This document shows positions 11,277 through 21,965 of a DNA stretch of 42,575 nt, piece after piece. Under the pieces are notes generated by a model that saw only the letters and a program-made list of their open reading frames with translations, was not told the origin of the DNA and did no database searches. Position numbers and translations under genes: made by a program. How positions within the stretch are numbered: the first letter of the stretch is position 1; every line of letters starts with the position of its first letter. The stretch is from Smittium mucronatum (taxonomy: Eukaryota; Kickxellomycota; Harpellomycetes; Harpellales; Legeriomycetaceae): positions 1-42,575 of the forward strand of contig LSSL01000171.1 of the NCBI GenBank assembly GCA_001953115.1, given 5' to 3'.

Positions 11277-12502
11277 GAGTAAACTTTTTACAAAATCAGC
11301 AAAAATATATATTTTCACCAAAGAATTAATGTATACATTAAAAATATAACTTTTGAACTAAATTCTGAGTTCAATAGAATATTAAGGCAATATTTACCTT
11401 TCAATTATGACCCAATTGTCGTTATTTAAGGTGGACTGAGAGACTAGTGATAAGTTCAGCTAAAAATAAATATCGATATAAAAAAATGAGGATTCACCAA
11501 AACACATATATTCTTTAATGTATCAATGGTCTAAAATTATTAACATAATCCAGAATCTTGGGAGATCGACATAGAGCTTAATTAGAGGTCCTTACATAAA
11601 ATTTTTATAAGAGTTGGGACATCAAATTCCGGGGAATATTGCGTTGTTCGCTCAATTTACTTATAGTGCTGAACATATATATTAGATTCTTACTCGTTCC
11701 GACTCTCTAATATCAAATCCTTCCATTTCAAAAAGATGCTAAATGTCTATATTTTTTTTATATTAAACAGAATATAATCGACGATTTTTTTTTGCAAAGC
11801 TTATCTCAAGAGGCACACAATCAATTATTTTTTTCAAAAATGGGTTACTTTTGAAAAAAATCTTCATCTTCTAAAGGAATAATTAGCAGATTTGATATGT
11901 AAAGCTTATTATGTGGGGAGCGATGTCCATCAAAACGATTATTAAGCACTGGACCCAATTAAAAATGGTCAAAATGGCTCCTACATTAGCAAACTATAAA
12001 TTATTAATAGTTTTGATTTGATAAAAACCACTCTCGTTTATTTCAATTTTTATATAACAGGTTGTTGAAAATATGATAGAACATGTCAAAATTCAGAAAA
12101 AGTCTTCTATATGCACATTCTAGTTTAATAAACGTGAAAGTACTGATAATATTAGATAAAAAATAGTGACTATTAAATAACTTTTATTAAGTCTATACAC
12201 AGCTTGAGTACTTTCACTTTTTAGATTAGAGACTAGTCTGGGGAATCTAAAATCCGAGAACATGTTTGATATCGAAACTTGTCGATCTTATAGTTCCGAG
12301 TATGGGAGATTCTTTGATAGACTAGACACTTTTTTTCTCAAAGTCTTGTAGGTAAATTTTCTAAATATATTATTGACTTTTTGATTATGATAGTTTTTAA
12401 ATCGTGGTAAATTTTTCTAATTTGGGTTTAAAACAAACACTATTACCCATTTTATATATTTAAACAAATAAGAGTTTGTTTATTCCAAATCAAAAAATTT
12501 GC
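11277..12502. other. Intergenic region with a short inverted repeat, no gene seen
   Basis: No gene is recognisable. GTGAAAGTACT near 12134 and its complement AGTACTTTCAC near 12209 form an 11-bp inverted pair that may be the relic of a small foldback element. The left arm lies beside the segment resembling 4827-4870. Confidence 0.5.
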
Positions 12503-12665
12503 TTAACCCTTTCAGGGTCCAGAATTAAAACGAAATTCTATTCTCCAAATATAACATTTTCTATTTGATGGGTAGTGCGAATAATCCAATTACACAAGTC
12601 TATTCAAAATATAATGTTTGTATTGACCGAAAATTGAGTGCCATTTTTGTGCATTTGACCCTTAA
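12503..12665 (-). mobile_element. TTAA-flanked MITE, family M1, copy 1
   Basis: It starts TTAACCCTTTCAGGGTCC and ends TGTGCATTTGACCCTTAA. The right portion (TTGACCGAAAATTGAG, then GCCATTTTTGTGCA) matches the reverse complement of the left portion of the next element at 12662. Its right terminal repeat seems to have lost the CTGAAAGGG segment. It shares the TTAA at 12662-12665 with that element, so the two sit back to back in opposite orientation. Confidence 0.55.
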
Positions 12666-12833
12666 CCCTTTCAGGGGCGATGGTACAAAAAATGGCTTTC
12701 ACTTTTCGCTCAATGTTATGATTAGTTTAGTATTATTCGAGTACCATTGGGTTGATCATGCATTTGGGCAAATTAGAATTGTAAATATACACAAATAGGG
12801 GCAAAGCACAAATTTGGGCCCGGAAAGGGTTAA
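12662..12833 (+). mobile_element. TTAA-flanked MITE, family M1, copy 2 (best preserved)
   Basis: This 172-bp element begins TTAACCCTTTCAGGGGC and ends GGGCCCGGAAAGGGTTAA. The terminal repeats are CCCTTTCAGGGGC and, on the other strand, CCCTTTCCGGGCCC, with TTAA on both sides. TTAA target duplication plus CCCTTT ends is characteristic of piggyBac-superfamily miniature elements. It is too short for a transposase, and the ORF crossing it is an accident. No autonomous partner is visible in the window. Confidence 0.82.
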
Positions 12834-13294
12834 AGGGCTAAAGAGATACGAGATTTAGAAAAAAAATTCTGATATGTTATAGATTCTGATCTATTAGCCA
12901 ATAAAACTCGTGATAAAAAAAAGCGAATGGTCTGCCATATAATGGACAGGGCTATCAATATGCATGGGTGAAATTGACCTCATTTGCTAATATTATTTTT
13001 ATAATTCTTTTTTGCTGAAAAATGCCAAAACAAAAAACAAAATCAATCGATAATGCACACGAGCATAAAAAAATTTAATTCGCGAATTTTTTTTCAAAAA
13101 TGCCGCCAGCAAATGGAAGTTTTTTTAATTTGTGACTAAAATCTTTATCCTCCTTCCAACAATGGAAAAAAAATATTTGGATAGCTTAATTAGGAAATAG
13201 TAAATAATAAGGAGTTTTGATTTTTCTAATAAAATAAACAAACAGAGAAAGGAATCATTTAAATTATTACAAATACATCTCTTATATTTATCCA
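12834..13294. other. Spacer between MITEs, nothing recognised
   Basis: AT-rich sequence without a gene. GCCGCCAGCAAATGG near 13102 faintly resembles the left end of family M2 (GTCGCCAGTGG) and may be a fragment. Confidence 0.4.
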
Positions 13295-13464
13295 TTAACC
13301 CTTTCCGAGCCCAAGTTCTTACCCCACTCCCATTTGTGTATATTAACAACCACAATTGGTCTAAAATTTTGATTTATCCAACAATATGCAAGAATTATTT
13401 TTCAAACAGTAGCATTGATTATAAAGTGAAAGCAATTTTTGTACCATCGGTCCTGAATAGTTAA
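13295..13464 (-). mobile_element. TTAA-flanked MITE, family M1, copy 3
   Basis: TTAACCCTTTCCGAGCCCAA at the left matches the complement of the right end of the 12662-12833 element. The inner blocks CATTTGTGTATATTAACAA, AAAGTGAAAGCAATTTTTG and TACCATCG follow in matching order. The right end is worn (GGTCCTGAATAG, then TTAA at 13461-13464), having lost the AAAGGG part of its repeat. About 170 bp, inverted relative to the copy at 12662. Confidence 0.78.
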
Positions 13465-13510
13465 ATACATGAGGTTGCAACAGCTCCCTTTCACATGTAT
13501 AGCCAGTGTT

Positions 13511-14234
13511 TATTCCTTTCAGGGACCATCATAAAAAAATGGCACGCACAACGGAGGCTACAAACGTCCATAGAGCCAAAAATTGGTTCAGATTTTTTTA
13601 TTAAAGATTCAAACAAACGAATAGTTATTTAGCATTATAAATAATTATGTAATGTATTTTGAACGTAAATAGCATCAGCAACTAATTAAAGAGACAAATA
13701 AAAAAAAATCAATTTCTACAGAAAAAGTAGCAATTTTTGGGTAGCGATATTTAGCCATAATATACAATTTTCGGACAATATTAGTATCTTTAAACACTGT
13801 TCTATATCTTAGTTCAGAGAGAAAAATTCCCTGTCAGGAAAATGCATCTTTTTTGAAAACTATATTGGGATAAGAAGCATCTATTTTTAACCACTACTGT
13901 CCCATAGAAGCTTATATTTATAACTTTGATCAAGGAAAAAGGCGCTTTCTGCCAAAAAAGATCCATTATTTATCAAGTAATTTTGATCAGCAAGCCGGCA
14001 ATTTTTGACCAATATTTTCTCATAGAAGCCTATATTTATAACTTTGGTCTAGAAAAATGGCAAATCTGTTCAAAAAGTGGCGGTTTTATCCGAGTAGAAT
14101 GGGGTTTTAACAAAGTAAAAATTTCATCCCATGGTTTTATTACATAATACGCCAATTAGATATGGATAAAAAGTATATTGCCTTTGCTTAAGTCAATTTT
14201 TTTTATGCAGAAATTTGACCCCTGAAAGGGTTAT
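13511..14234. mobile_element. Possible longer M1-related element
   Basis: The left edge TATTCCTTTCAGGGACCATC followed by ATAAAAAAATGGC resembles the left end of M1 copy 2. The right edge GACCCCTGAAAGGGTTAT is the inverse form of the same end. Both target sites are mutated from TTAA. The 720-bp interior holds a diverged tandem duplication of about 118 bp, with CATAGAAGCTTATATTTATA at 13903 and CATAGAAGCCTATATTTATA at 14021. No transposase is visible. It may instead be two unrelated M1 ends. Confidence 0.4.
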
Positions 14235-14770
14235 TGAGCTGGATACTAATCTTCCAGCCGATAAGACCTCCTAAAAACATGTAGGGTCATAATGCGATAG
14301 TTGCTAATAATAGTAATTAGTTAAAAACATCATACAAGAACACGGGCTAAATGAAATCGATAAGCCTCTGCACGAAGTCCGCCTCTAAAAAAATTAGTAA
14401 GATTTAAAATCTTCAAAATTTTAACTGGTAGATCAAGAATTTTTTAAAGCACATTTTAGAATGCTGAGACCACCATCGCACGAGTTCAAATACGGACCCG
14501 GGAATGTAAGATTCAGAATTTTGTTCTAGATTCACCTGTTTCGTAGTATTTCATTATGATTCTCATTCCAAATTACATTTTTCTAAATTGTAGTTCAATT
14601 CCTCCGCACTTTCAATCTAGATTATTCAACGTCTAAAAATTAGAATATGATTTTGAAATCACATTACATAAGCGGGTTAACTATATCAATGTGTTTCATT
14701 CCTAAAAGACACGATGGTTTTGCCCTTTTTCCATTTGGGAGATTCTTTTTAAAAGCAGAAAATTTATTAT
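14235..14770. other. Spacer between MITEs, nothing recognised
   Basis: No gene, RNA or repeat boundary is supported. The overlapping 60-codon ORFs on both strands near 14650-14845 are partly inside the next MITE and carry no motif. Confidence 0.5.
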
Positions 14771-14948
14771 TTAAATCTTTCGTCGCCGGTGGGCCATTTC
14801 GTGCCATTTTCATGGCCAATATTATGTTGCCCTGATTTTCATTCAAAAAACTATCATTCTATTGGTCAAACTGTTGAAATTGGTCAATAAATTTATTGTA
14901 GATTTAGCAAATCGGAGTACTTTTCACACATGGAGACGAAAGGGTTAA
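14771..14948. mobile_element. TTAA-flanked MITE, family M2, copy 2 (best preserved)
   Basis: Left end TTAAATCTTTCGTCGCCGG, right end TGGAGACGAAAGGGTTAA, with TTAA at 14771-14774 and 14945-14948. The terminal repeats (CTTTCGTCGCC and, inverted, CCCTTTCGTCTCC) differ from family M1 beyond the first six bases. The element is 178 bp and non-coding. Copies at 7686 and 15252 have the same orientation. Confidence 0.78.
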
Positions 14949-15251
14949 TTTTTACCAGATTCCTAATTAGGGAATATGGAAGAATTTTTTATTTTAATAT
15001 GATTCGCCGATTAATTAGTTAGAATCATACTATTTCTATTGGCAGTTCTATTTATATCAAAACTAATGAAGGATATGTTTTACGATTTTCATCGGATAAA
15101 GCCGAATAATCATACATAAAAATTAAGTGTCAAAATAGCTAATTATAGCTTTAATAAGAAGGTCTGCGTCAATAATAATGTCCCCTATATTCATAATTAT
15201 GAACATTTATTTGGCTGAAGATGAAATTTTTAGATGCTCGATTAAATTTTT

Positions 15252-15430
15252 TTAAAGCTTTTGCGGTCAGAAGATTTAATTACTCCACAATTACGGGCCT
15301 AAATTTACTTTGCTTCATATAATCTACAAAATTTTGTATTTTATTGGCTATTTTACATTATCTGGACAATAAATATCTTTAATTATATCAAATCAGAGTA
15401 CATTGGATCTCTAAAAAATAAGGAGTTTAA
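15252..15430. mobile_element. Diverged MITE, family M2, copy 3
   Basis: TTAAAGCTTTTGCGGTC aligns with the left end of copy 2. The inner blocks ATTTTATTGGCTATTTTAC, CTGGACAATAAATAT and AAATCAGAGTACATTGGA match ATTCTATTGGTC, TTGGTCAATAAATTT and AAATCGGAGTACTTTTCA of copy 2 in order. The right end is eroded. The outer limits are approximate. Confidence 0.55.
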
Positions 15431-16137
15431 AAAATACACTTCTAATTTTTTTATGCCAATAATAGAGTCTTAGAAATTCCCGTCCATTTTTTCTTGAATA
15501 TGCCTCGGTCGGAAAATCAAATGATAATGAATTAGGAATTTGGATTGATAGGGCTTTTTTTTCTACTTTTCGCTTTCTATTATTATAGTTTTAGAAAATA
15601 CTTTTTTTAAAAATAAAACAAAATCGTTGGATTCGATGTAAAAATTATATAAAAAACGTATTCTAAAAAAAGATTAAGTCCGATAGTTTGAAAAAACTAC
15701 CAGGCTCATTCTCCGAATTTCCGAATATTACTCGAATTTTCATATTTTATTGTTGACAAAAATCTCAAATTCTTGTTTATGCTGGCCACCATGATGTGCA
15801 TATTATTTATTCGTAGAATTGCATCTAACCCTCATAGCTTTGCAGTCATATATTTTGGATAAATTTATTATAGTTAAAGTATTATTTTCAAAAATAAAAT
15901 TTTCATTGTTCTTTTTACTACAGTTCATAAAATTTACCAGACCCATAGTTGCATCGATTCCTGCCAGTTAAATTTGATATTTTCTATTTTATGGTACAAA
16001 GCTTAATACAAATTAAAAAAAATTTTAGGAAAAATTGTCGATCTTGATAAGAAATAGGGTGTCATTTTTTCAAACCCCATCCTGAAAACGCTAATGACGT
16101 AATATCACAATAATATTGCGTTAACCCCCCCCCCCCC
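15431..16137. other. Intergenic region left of the gap, no gene seen
   Basis: No gene is supported. The stretch ends in ATTGCGTTAA and a run of 13 C at 16125-16137 directly against the N block. Confidence 0.5.
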
Positions 16138-16603
16138 NNNNNNNNNNNNNNNNNNNNNNNNNNNNNNNNNNNNNNNNNNNNNNNNNNNNNNNNNNNNNNN
16201 NNNNNNNNNNNNNNNNNNNNNNNNNNNNNNNNNNNNNNNNNNNNNNNNNNNNNNNNNNNNNNNNNNNNNNNNNNNNNNNNNNNNNNNNNNNNNNNNNNNN
16301 NNNNNNNNNNNNNNNNNNNNNNNNNNNNNNNNNNNNNNNNNNNNNNNNNNNNNNNNNNNNNNNNNNNNNNNNNNNNNNNNNNNNNNNNNNNNNNNNNNNN
16401 NNNNNNNNNNNNNNNNNNNNNNNNNNNNNNNNNNNNNNNNNNNNNNNNNNNNNNNNNNNNNNNNNNNNNNNNNNNNNNNNNNNNNNNNNNNNNNNNNNNN
16501 NNNNNNNNNNNNNNNNNNNNNNNNNNNNNNNNNNNNNNNNNNNNNNNNNNNNNNNNNNNNNNNNNNNNNNNNNNNNNNNNNNNNNNNNNNNNNNNNNNNN
16601 NNN
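16138..16603. other. Assembly gap (466 N), probably spurious
   Basis: The left edge (16115-16137) and the right edge (16604-16626) carry the same 23 bases: ATTGCGTTAA followed by 13 C. The simplest reading is that two contigs ending in the same C homopolymer were scaffolded without recognising the overlap. ORFs that run through the N block on the minus strand are artefacts. Confidence 0.9.
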
Positions 16604-16626
16604 ATTGCGTTAACCCCCCCCCCCCC

Positions 16627-17728
16627 ACAATTAGCATCCTCAAAAATGTGACCCATTTTTACAATTTCGATAAAATCCAAACCCCGATAATTAAAAGTTT
16701 ATCGATAGATAGGAACGTATTTACATAAGGTGATTTTTTTAAAATTGGCTTTAGCGATATTCAAGATTCATAACCACAAATAATCCAAAGATCTTCTTTC
16801 ATTGAATGAGATGTATACACTCCGAAAAGGTCTAAAATCTTTTCTCCTTTATGATAAAAATCCGTGTAAAAAAAGGGAAGGGAAGATAATTGGGTTCAGG
16901 ACCCAGATCTTCCAAACACCATTTTCACCAATGTCAATCTATTTCCATTTATTGATAGGTGTGGTTGTTAAATGAAAATTACAGGCCATGAAAATTTACA
17001 GATTAACTGAAAAATATGTGTTTTTGTCTTCTAAGCCCATAAAGAATTGATTCGTTTTCCTATTTGTCTCAAAAAGGAAAAAACAAATCTTTTTTTATTT
17101 TTTTAATTCCTAGTTTGGATATAGTAAAAAAAAAGATAATAAGAGGCTAAGCCAAATTTACCGATCATTTGAACTAATTAAAACATATTATTCACATATA
17201 ATAGGAGAAATAAGAGTCAGAAAAAATACCTTTAATTAGTAATCTACTTCGTGTCTATTTTGATGGAGGATGTCATTATGCTTTCATATTAGGACTTTAA
17301 TTTATTTGTGGCTCTGGTTTGTTACAAATTGGCTGTCTTTTTAATAAAGGTGTAAATAATTATCCAATAAAAAAGTATATCAGAGAAAAAAAGCCAGATT
17401 AAAATTTCCGACGAATCCAAATTGTAATAATAATTTGATGTCTTCGGCTCCGAAAGGTTCAACATAAATAACTCAGATCTGAAAAAATTATTAAGTCTTC
17501 TTGGTAAAAATTATACGTATACTCGATTTGCTATAAATAAATAATGAGATTTAATAATTTGTGATATGACCAATAATCGTCCTACAATCGGGTTTAAACA
17601 TCAACTTCAATATCAATTTGGTAAAGTGTAAACCGTTGTATTGCTTTTAGCCTAGAGGAGGTGGAGGAAAATATTTATCTTTCAAAATTTGTCTAATATA
17701 GATAAGGCAAAAGCTCCTTTACTTGAAA
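16627..17728. promoter_or_regulatory. Upstream region of the transcription factor gene
   Basis: About 1.1 kb of AT-rich sequence with poly(dA:dT) stretches. The bases before the start codon (TTGAAAATG) give the A at -3 favoured in fungi. An in-frame TAG lies 30 bases upstream of the ATG. No confident TATA element or paired CGG triplets typical of zinc-cluster factors were found. The region is called regulatory only by position. Confidence 0.3.
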
Positions 17729-20086
17729 ATGACGAATACTAAATCAAAGTGTGAGGTCAAGGTTTCCGATTTTGGGAAAATGCTTCAATTCAGAACTCTC
17801 AAACAAGGTGCTACATTCTATTCATGCGTGGAGTGTAAAAAGAGAAGATACAAATGTGACGGTATGCGGCCTAATTGCAATCAGTGTTTAAAGCATGATA
17901 GAACCTGTAATTATATTGAATACCAACTTGATCCCCAATCTGGAGCGGAAACCGTTGAGCAAAAACTGGCTAACATCAACAAGGTTTTGGAAAGATTAAA
18001 ATTCGTTTCGGCAATAGAAATTAAAAGAGATTGCACCCAAAGAGCAGGAGATCTACTTGAAAATATTCAAAAATATATCGATACAGAAAACGATATTTGT
18101 TTAAGTGTGGATTTGGCACTGGAATTAGGCTATTCTGACCAAAGTGATAAGTTACTCGATCTATCCTTAGATTATTTCTTTAAAAAATCAACCTTTTCAA
18201 TGCCTTTAAGTAAAGCTCTCTTTAAAAACAGACTATCCAAGGGCAACGTACCTGAATATTTAAAATATGCAATACTGACTTTTTGCAGCAAGCTTGCAGA
18301 CTCACATGAATTTTTTAAAAATCATTTATACATGTGTGGTTCAAATTTTGCAGCGAAATCTCTAGAGCTCTTATTGGAGGATTTAAACGATATTAACGTC
18401 GACAAGGTTTATGCATTGTCGCTTTTATCTTTTCATTACTCTGCTTTAGCACAAGTCCAAACTGTTTCACATCTAATAAGTAAGCTTTCTCTCTTTATTT
18501 TTTCATTAGCCCATTACTAAGCTGACCTTTATTTTTTTCTCCTTTGTTAGGTTTCGCATCAAAGTAATATAAGATCCTATCCTCTTCCAATTTTCCAATT
18601 ATAAAGTTAAAATTCAATCTGATTTTAATGCAATTTTCCCCATTTAAAAATATGAAATAGGTTTGCCTTAGCTCTCGGACTGTATAAGATAGATTCGAGG
18701 AAGTATCCTAAGAATAGAACCTTAACAGAATGGATGGATTTAGAATACAAGAGAAGGGTTTGGTGGTTTTTATATTCGATAGATGTTAACAGAGGTTTGA
18801 TAATAGGGCATCCAAGTTGGCTGCAGTTGAATTTCATTTCGGTAAACTTACCATCAAACGATCAGATATACAATAGTGATCCCAATCAGTTCTGTTGTTC
18901 GGAATTCTCCCTTAAATCTTCAAGGAGTTACAGTGAATTTGGCTTAGTAACAAGGGGGTTTATAGAAGTGGGGCGAGTATCGGTTTACGTTAACAGAAAG
19001 CGGTTAAAGACCGCAAATCCAGATCCCTCGTCCCGTGATGAGTTTGATTTTTTAAAAGGTCGAATTGATCGATATAAACAACTATTATTTGATAATTTTA
19101 AATCGAAGCAATCGCCATTACTTCCAGAAGAAAAATTAGGTAGAGATGAAATGACGGAAAAGTATTTCTGTTTTTTTTATTGTGAGATGCTGTTTCGTTT
19201 GGCCAAGTTATTATTGTACCAATCCGATATTGTTATATATAAGCCCGAAATGGAGCAGTTTGTCCGATCCCGTGAGTCAAAAAAGATTTGTATCGATATA
19301 GCTATTGAAATTTCTCAATTATTAGAATGGGCAAACAATAGCATCACTAATACTTTCCATTCTCCTGAAATATTATATACTGCTGAGACCTCATGTTTTT
19401 TGCTATTTAACGCGCTCAAATTAAGCGACTATCCGAAACAAAATCAGATAAAATTATGTTATAAAACAACGCTTGCAGATTTCGCAAATTATGAATCCAC
19501 TTCAATCATTTCACAGAATTTCGAAAGCCGTGTAAGATTTAAACAAAACATATATTCAAAGTCGGTGGTTGCTAATGAAAAGCTAATCGAAAAAATCCCT
19601 GGTTTGTGGGCAAATCGAATGACAAATAGCGATATAAATATATGGTATGTTGAATACGTAACTACGTCGTGGGTATACACCTGCTGCTCTATAAATAGCA
19701 ACTGCCCAATTTACAGGTACATTTTTGTGAGCCGATGGGATAAACCTCAGCCTCCTTCCAATCAACCCGTATCAACTAATCACAAACAACCTGCTATGTA
19801 CCCACATCACCATGAAGTTCCCTACCAATTACCTCTAAATAAGCTTGTGGTTGGGAGACTTTATGAAAATAATTTGCTAAAGTCTTATATCCCAAGTTTC
19901 AAAAGTTTGAAAAGGAAACGTTTTCTTTATAAAAATTTGACTTTGGATACTTTTACAAAGCAAAAAAAATTTCAAAAAGATTCTGGAGAAGAGAAAAATT
20001 TATCCAACAACAAACCATTTGAAGTTAAGGAAATCGATGATAGTAGAAAACCATCAAAAATTGGAATATCCTTTTTGCTCAATTAA
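17729..20086 (+). CDS. Zn(II)2Cys6 fungal transcription factor, three exons
   Basis: Spliced from 17729-18479, 18551-18563 and 18661-20086, the gene encodes 729 residues. The start is the ATG at 17729. The TTG two codons upstream is not a plausible eukaryotic start. Residues 33-60 form a canonical CX2CX6CX6CX2CX6C zinc cluster (Cys 33, 36, 43, 50, 53, 60; CVECKKRRYKC, then CNQCLKHDRTC). A short heptad pattern follows (Val76, Leu80, Ile83, Leu87, Leu90), as in the dimerisation coils of this family. Residues 250-320 match the fungal transcription factor middle domain: FALALGLYKID, then KRRVWWFLYSIDVNRG. The C-terminal 60 residues are Lys-rich, with KRKR as a possible nuclear signal. The family acts in the nucleus as sequence-specific activators or repressors, often at CGG triplets. 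The target pathway cannot be told, as no metabolic gene is nearby. Uncertainty concerns splicing, not family. Confidence 0.9.
18480..18550 (+). other. Intron 1 of the transcription factor gene (71 nt)
   Basis: The donor is GTAAGC at 18480 and the acceptor TTAG at 18547-18550, with a pyrimidine-rich stretch before it. TTACTAAG followed by CTGAC about 30 bases from the acceptor is a likely branch region. Without removal, exon 1 runs into a stop at 18518-18520. Confidence 0.85.
18551..18563 (+). other. 13-nt microexon
   Basis: GTTTCGCATCAAA is the only segment that joins the two flanking exons in frame and restores the helix leading into the conserved LGLYKID block. Exon 1 ends after one base of a codon and exon 3 begins with the third base of a codon, so a bridge of 3n+1 bases is required, and 13 fits. 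The join reads Ser-Phe-Ala-Ser-Lys. Skipping it would give a stop at 18669-18671. Retaining intron 2 would give a stop at 18565-18567. Confidence 0.8.
18564..18660 (+). other. Intron 2 of the transcription factor gene (97 nt)
   Basis: The donor is GTAATA at 18564 and the acceptor ATAG at 18657-18660. The following exon starts inside the conserved middle-domain helix, which independently supports this acceptor. The branch site is less obvious than in intron 1. Confidence 0.8.
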
Positions 20087-21676
20087 TTATTTGCAGCTTT
20101 ATATTGGCATGACTTACATCATAAGTACTCTCACATTCCCTCACTCTTAACGCTGCCTTTTTTTCAATCCAATCCTTAACTATAAAAAACTTTTTTTCAG
20201 AAGAAAATGAGTTTACTGAATTATTTCAGTTGGTACGTTGAGAAATTGGTCGAAAAAAACAAACCCCTAAAAGTATTTCTAGGAATAAAGTTTTGTAAAT
20301 AGTTAGAAAACTTCAATTCCCCTATCTCAATTTGTAGTACTTTTTACAAAAGCTTTCCTGATAAGAATTCTTTCATTCTTTTTTTTTCTACCTGGGAAGT
20401 TAATCGATTTAATCGCCAGCTATTTGATTATCAATGGATTCATCATCTTGCGTCAATAAGCCTTCATGCAAAAGTAATTTTGTATAACTTATTACATTAT
20501 ATAACTTTAGCAGACCAATATTCTATGGATCTTCCATTTGTCTTTATTTTTCTCATTTAGTAGCAAAAAATACTAAAATTCGATTTTAAGTTCCAAATTT
20601 AATATTAATTTTTCTAAAATTTTTAATGGATGTTGGAGTCGGGTCCTTCAATCCTTATTCGCTCCACATAAGTTTATTAGCGTTTAAATAGTCCCCGTAT
20701 TGGGAGGTTTTATGCGTTGAATTTGTAAAAATTTAATCTGATAATAAAGTCTTGTGGGAAGTGAGACTTTTTATTCAAATATAAACAACTCCGAGTTTGA
20801 TAGGCTCTACTAGAAGTTCATTCATCGTATCTAAAACTTATAGGGTATACATTACTCCTTCAAAATCGATGAGTTTTTCAGAGGCACAAGGGTTTATAAG
20901 GCATAATTTTATGAATAAAACACAATGCTGATGCAATTATATTTTTATTGCTCTTGGAAGATAGAGGTACCAACTTGCAAAGATTTTGCTTAAAGAAATT
21001 CGAGTGAATTTATATCCAAAAAAAGGGGGGATTTTAGTTTAGTGTGCCTCTTTTACATAACCCATTCATATGCAAATTCCCGTTGGTTTGGAGAGTTTCA
21101 GAGTCCAGTCATCTTTTGGAGGAAAAACATATTGGGCAACTCCTATTCGATATATAAAGTGCTTTTTGGTACCATTAGAAATTTATCTTATTTGAGATAT
21201 TAATCTCTCTAACGAGTTCTCTTTAGTTACCTCTTAAAATTTATTTTATTTCTATAGCCAATTGAGACATCTAGCCCATTTTCAGCATTGTAGGAAGGGT
21301 ATTTGAAGGCTAGAAAAATTATACTCAAATATAAATCTACTTGCTGAAAAATAGGGGAATATGTTATAAAAAAGGTACAGTGGGCAATAAACTTTCATAA
21401 TTATTGGGTTATAGCTTAAATCATCCAGCCATCTCTATATTACTATTATCCATATGAATCAGGTCTGAATTTATAACCTTAAACCCAAAAAAATGAATTG
21501 CGTAAATTCGATTTACAAGTGATTGTTACAAATAAAGAATACAAAATGATCTAGGCATATACCGTGGAATGTCTCAGTTATAACATAAGTATCAGATATC
21601 ACATTATTTAATAGACTTTTTTCATTTTCTAGTAGCGCTGTTCAATATCGCAAAATAAAAAGTAAGCAATAAGCGA
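20087..21676. other. Downstream intergenic region, no gene recognised
   Basis: Moderately AT-rich. Short open stretches occur on the plus strand around 20960-21170 but are interrupted by stops, and nothing is recognisable. Old element sequence is possible. Confidence 0.5.
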
Positions 21677-21965
21677 CCAGTGCAATAAGCATATATATTT
21701 CAATAAATATACTTTTCGGCCAATTAAAATAATCGAATCGAAAAAATAATGATAAAATCGATTATTCCATTTGCATCAATGTGTATTGGTTAAAAATATT
21801 CATGTCTAAAATATCAAATTTCCGTGCTTATTTTGAAATAAACGCATTATTTTTATGTATCCAATTGCGTTCCGATATAACTGTATAATCGAAACAAACC
21901 AAAATTCATTGAAATAACGCGGATTTATTAAAACGAATTCGATTTCGGGGTATAAGTGAAATATA
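21677..21965 (+). repeat. Left arm of the 2.9-kb inverted repeat
   Basis: It pairs with 24300-24590. Similarity fades inside TCGATTTCGGGGTATAAGTG, which marks the inner border. Confidence 0.85.

Noticed and set aside
16062..16680. Two minus-strand ORFs of about 190 codons
   Set aside because: They consist almost wholly of N bases and poly-Gly from the C homopolymers, so they are gap artefacts.
17723..17728. TTG-Lys extension upstream of the transcription factor ATG
   Set aside because: A non-ATG start is not expected in a fungal nuclear gene, and the ATG at 17729 has a favourable A at -3 and follows an upstream in-frame stop.
18734..20086. Separate 450-residue protein starting at 18734
   Set aside because: The frame is open upstream to the acceptor at 18660 and the protein would begin in the middle of a conserved domain. 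It is exon 3 of the transcription factor.
20790..20830. Sixth long copy of family R (ATAGGCTCTACTAGAAGTTC)
   Set aside because: Only about 20 bases resemble the family and the flanks do not align.
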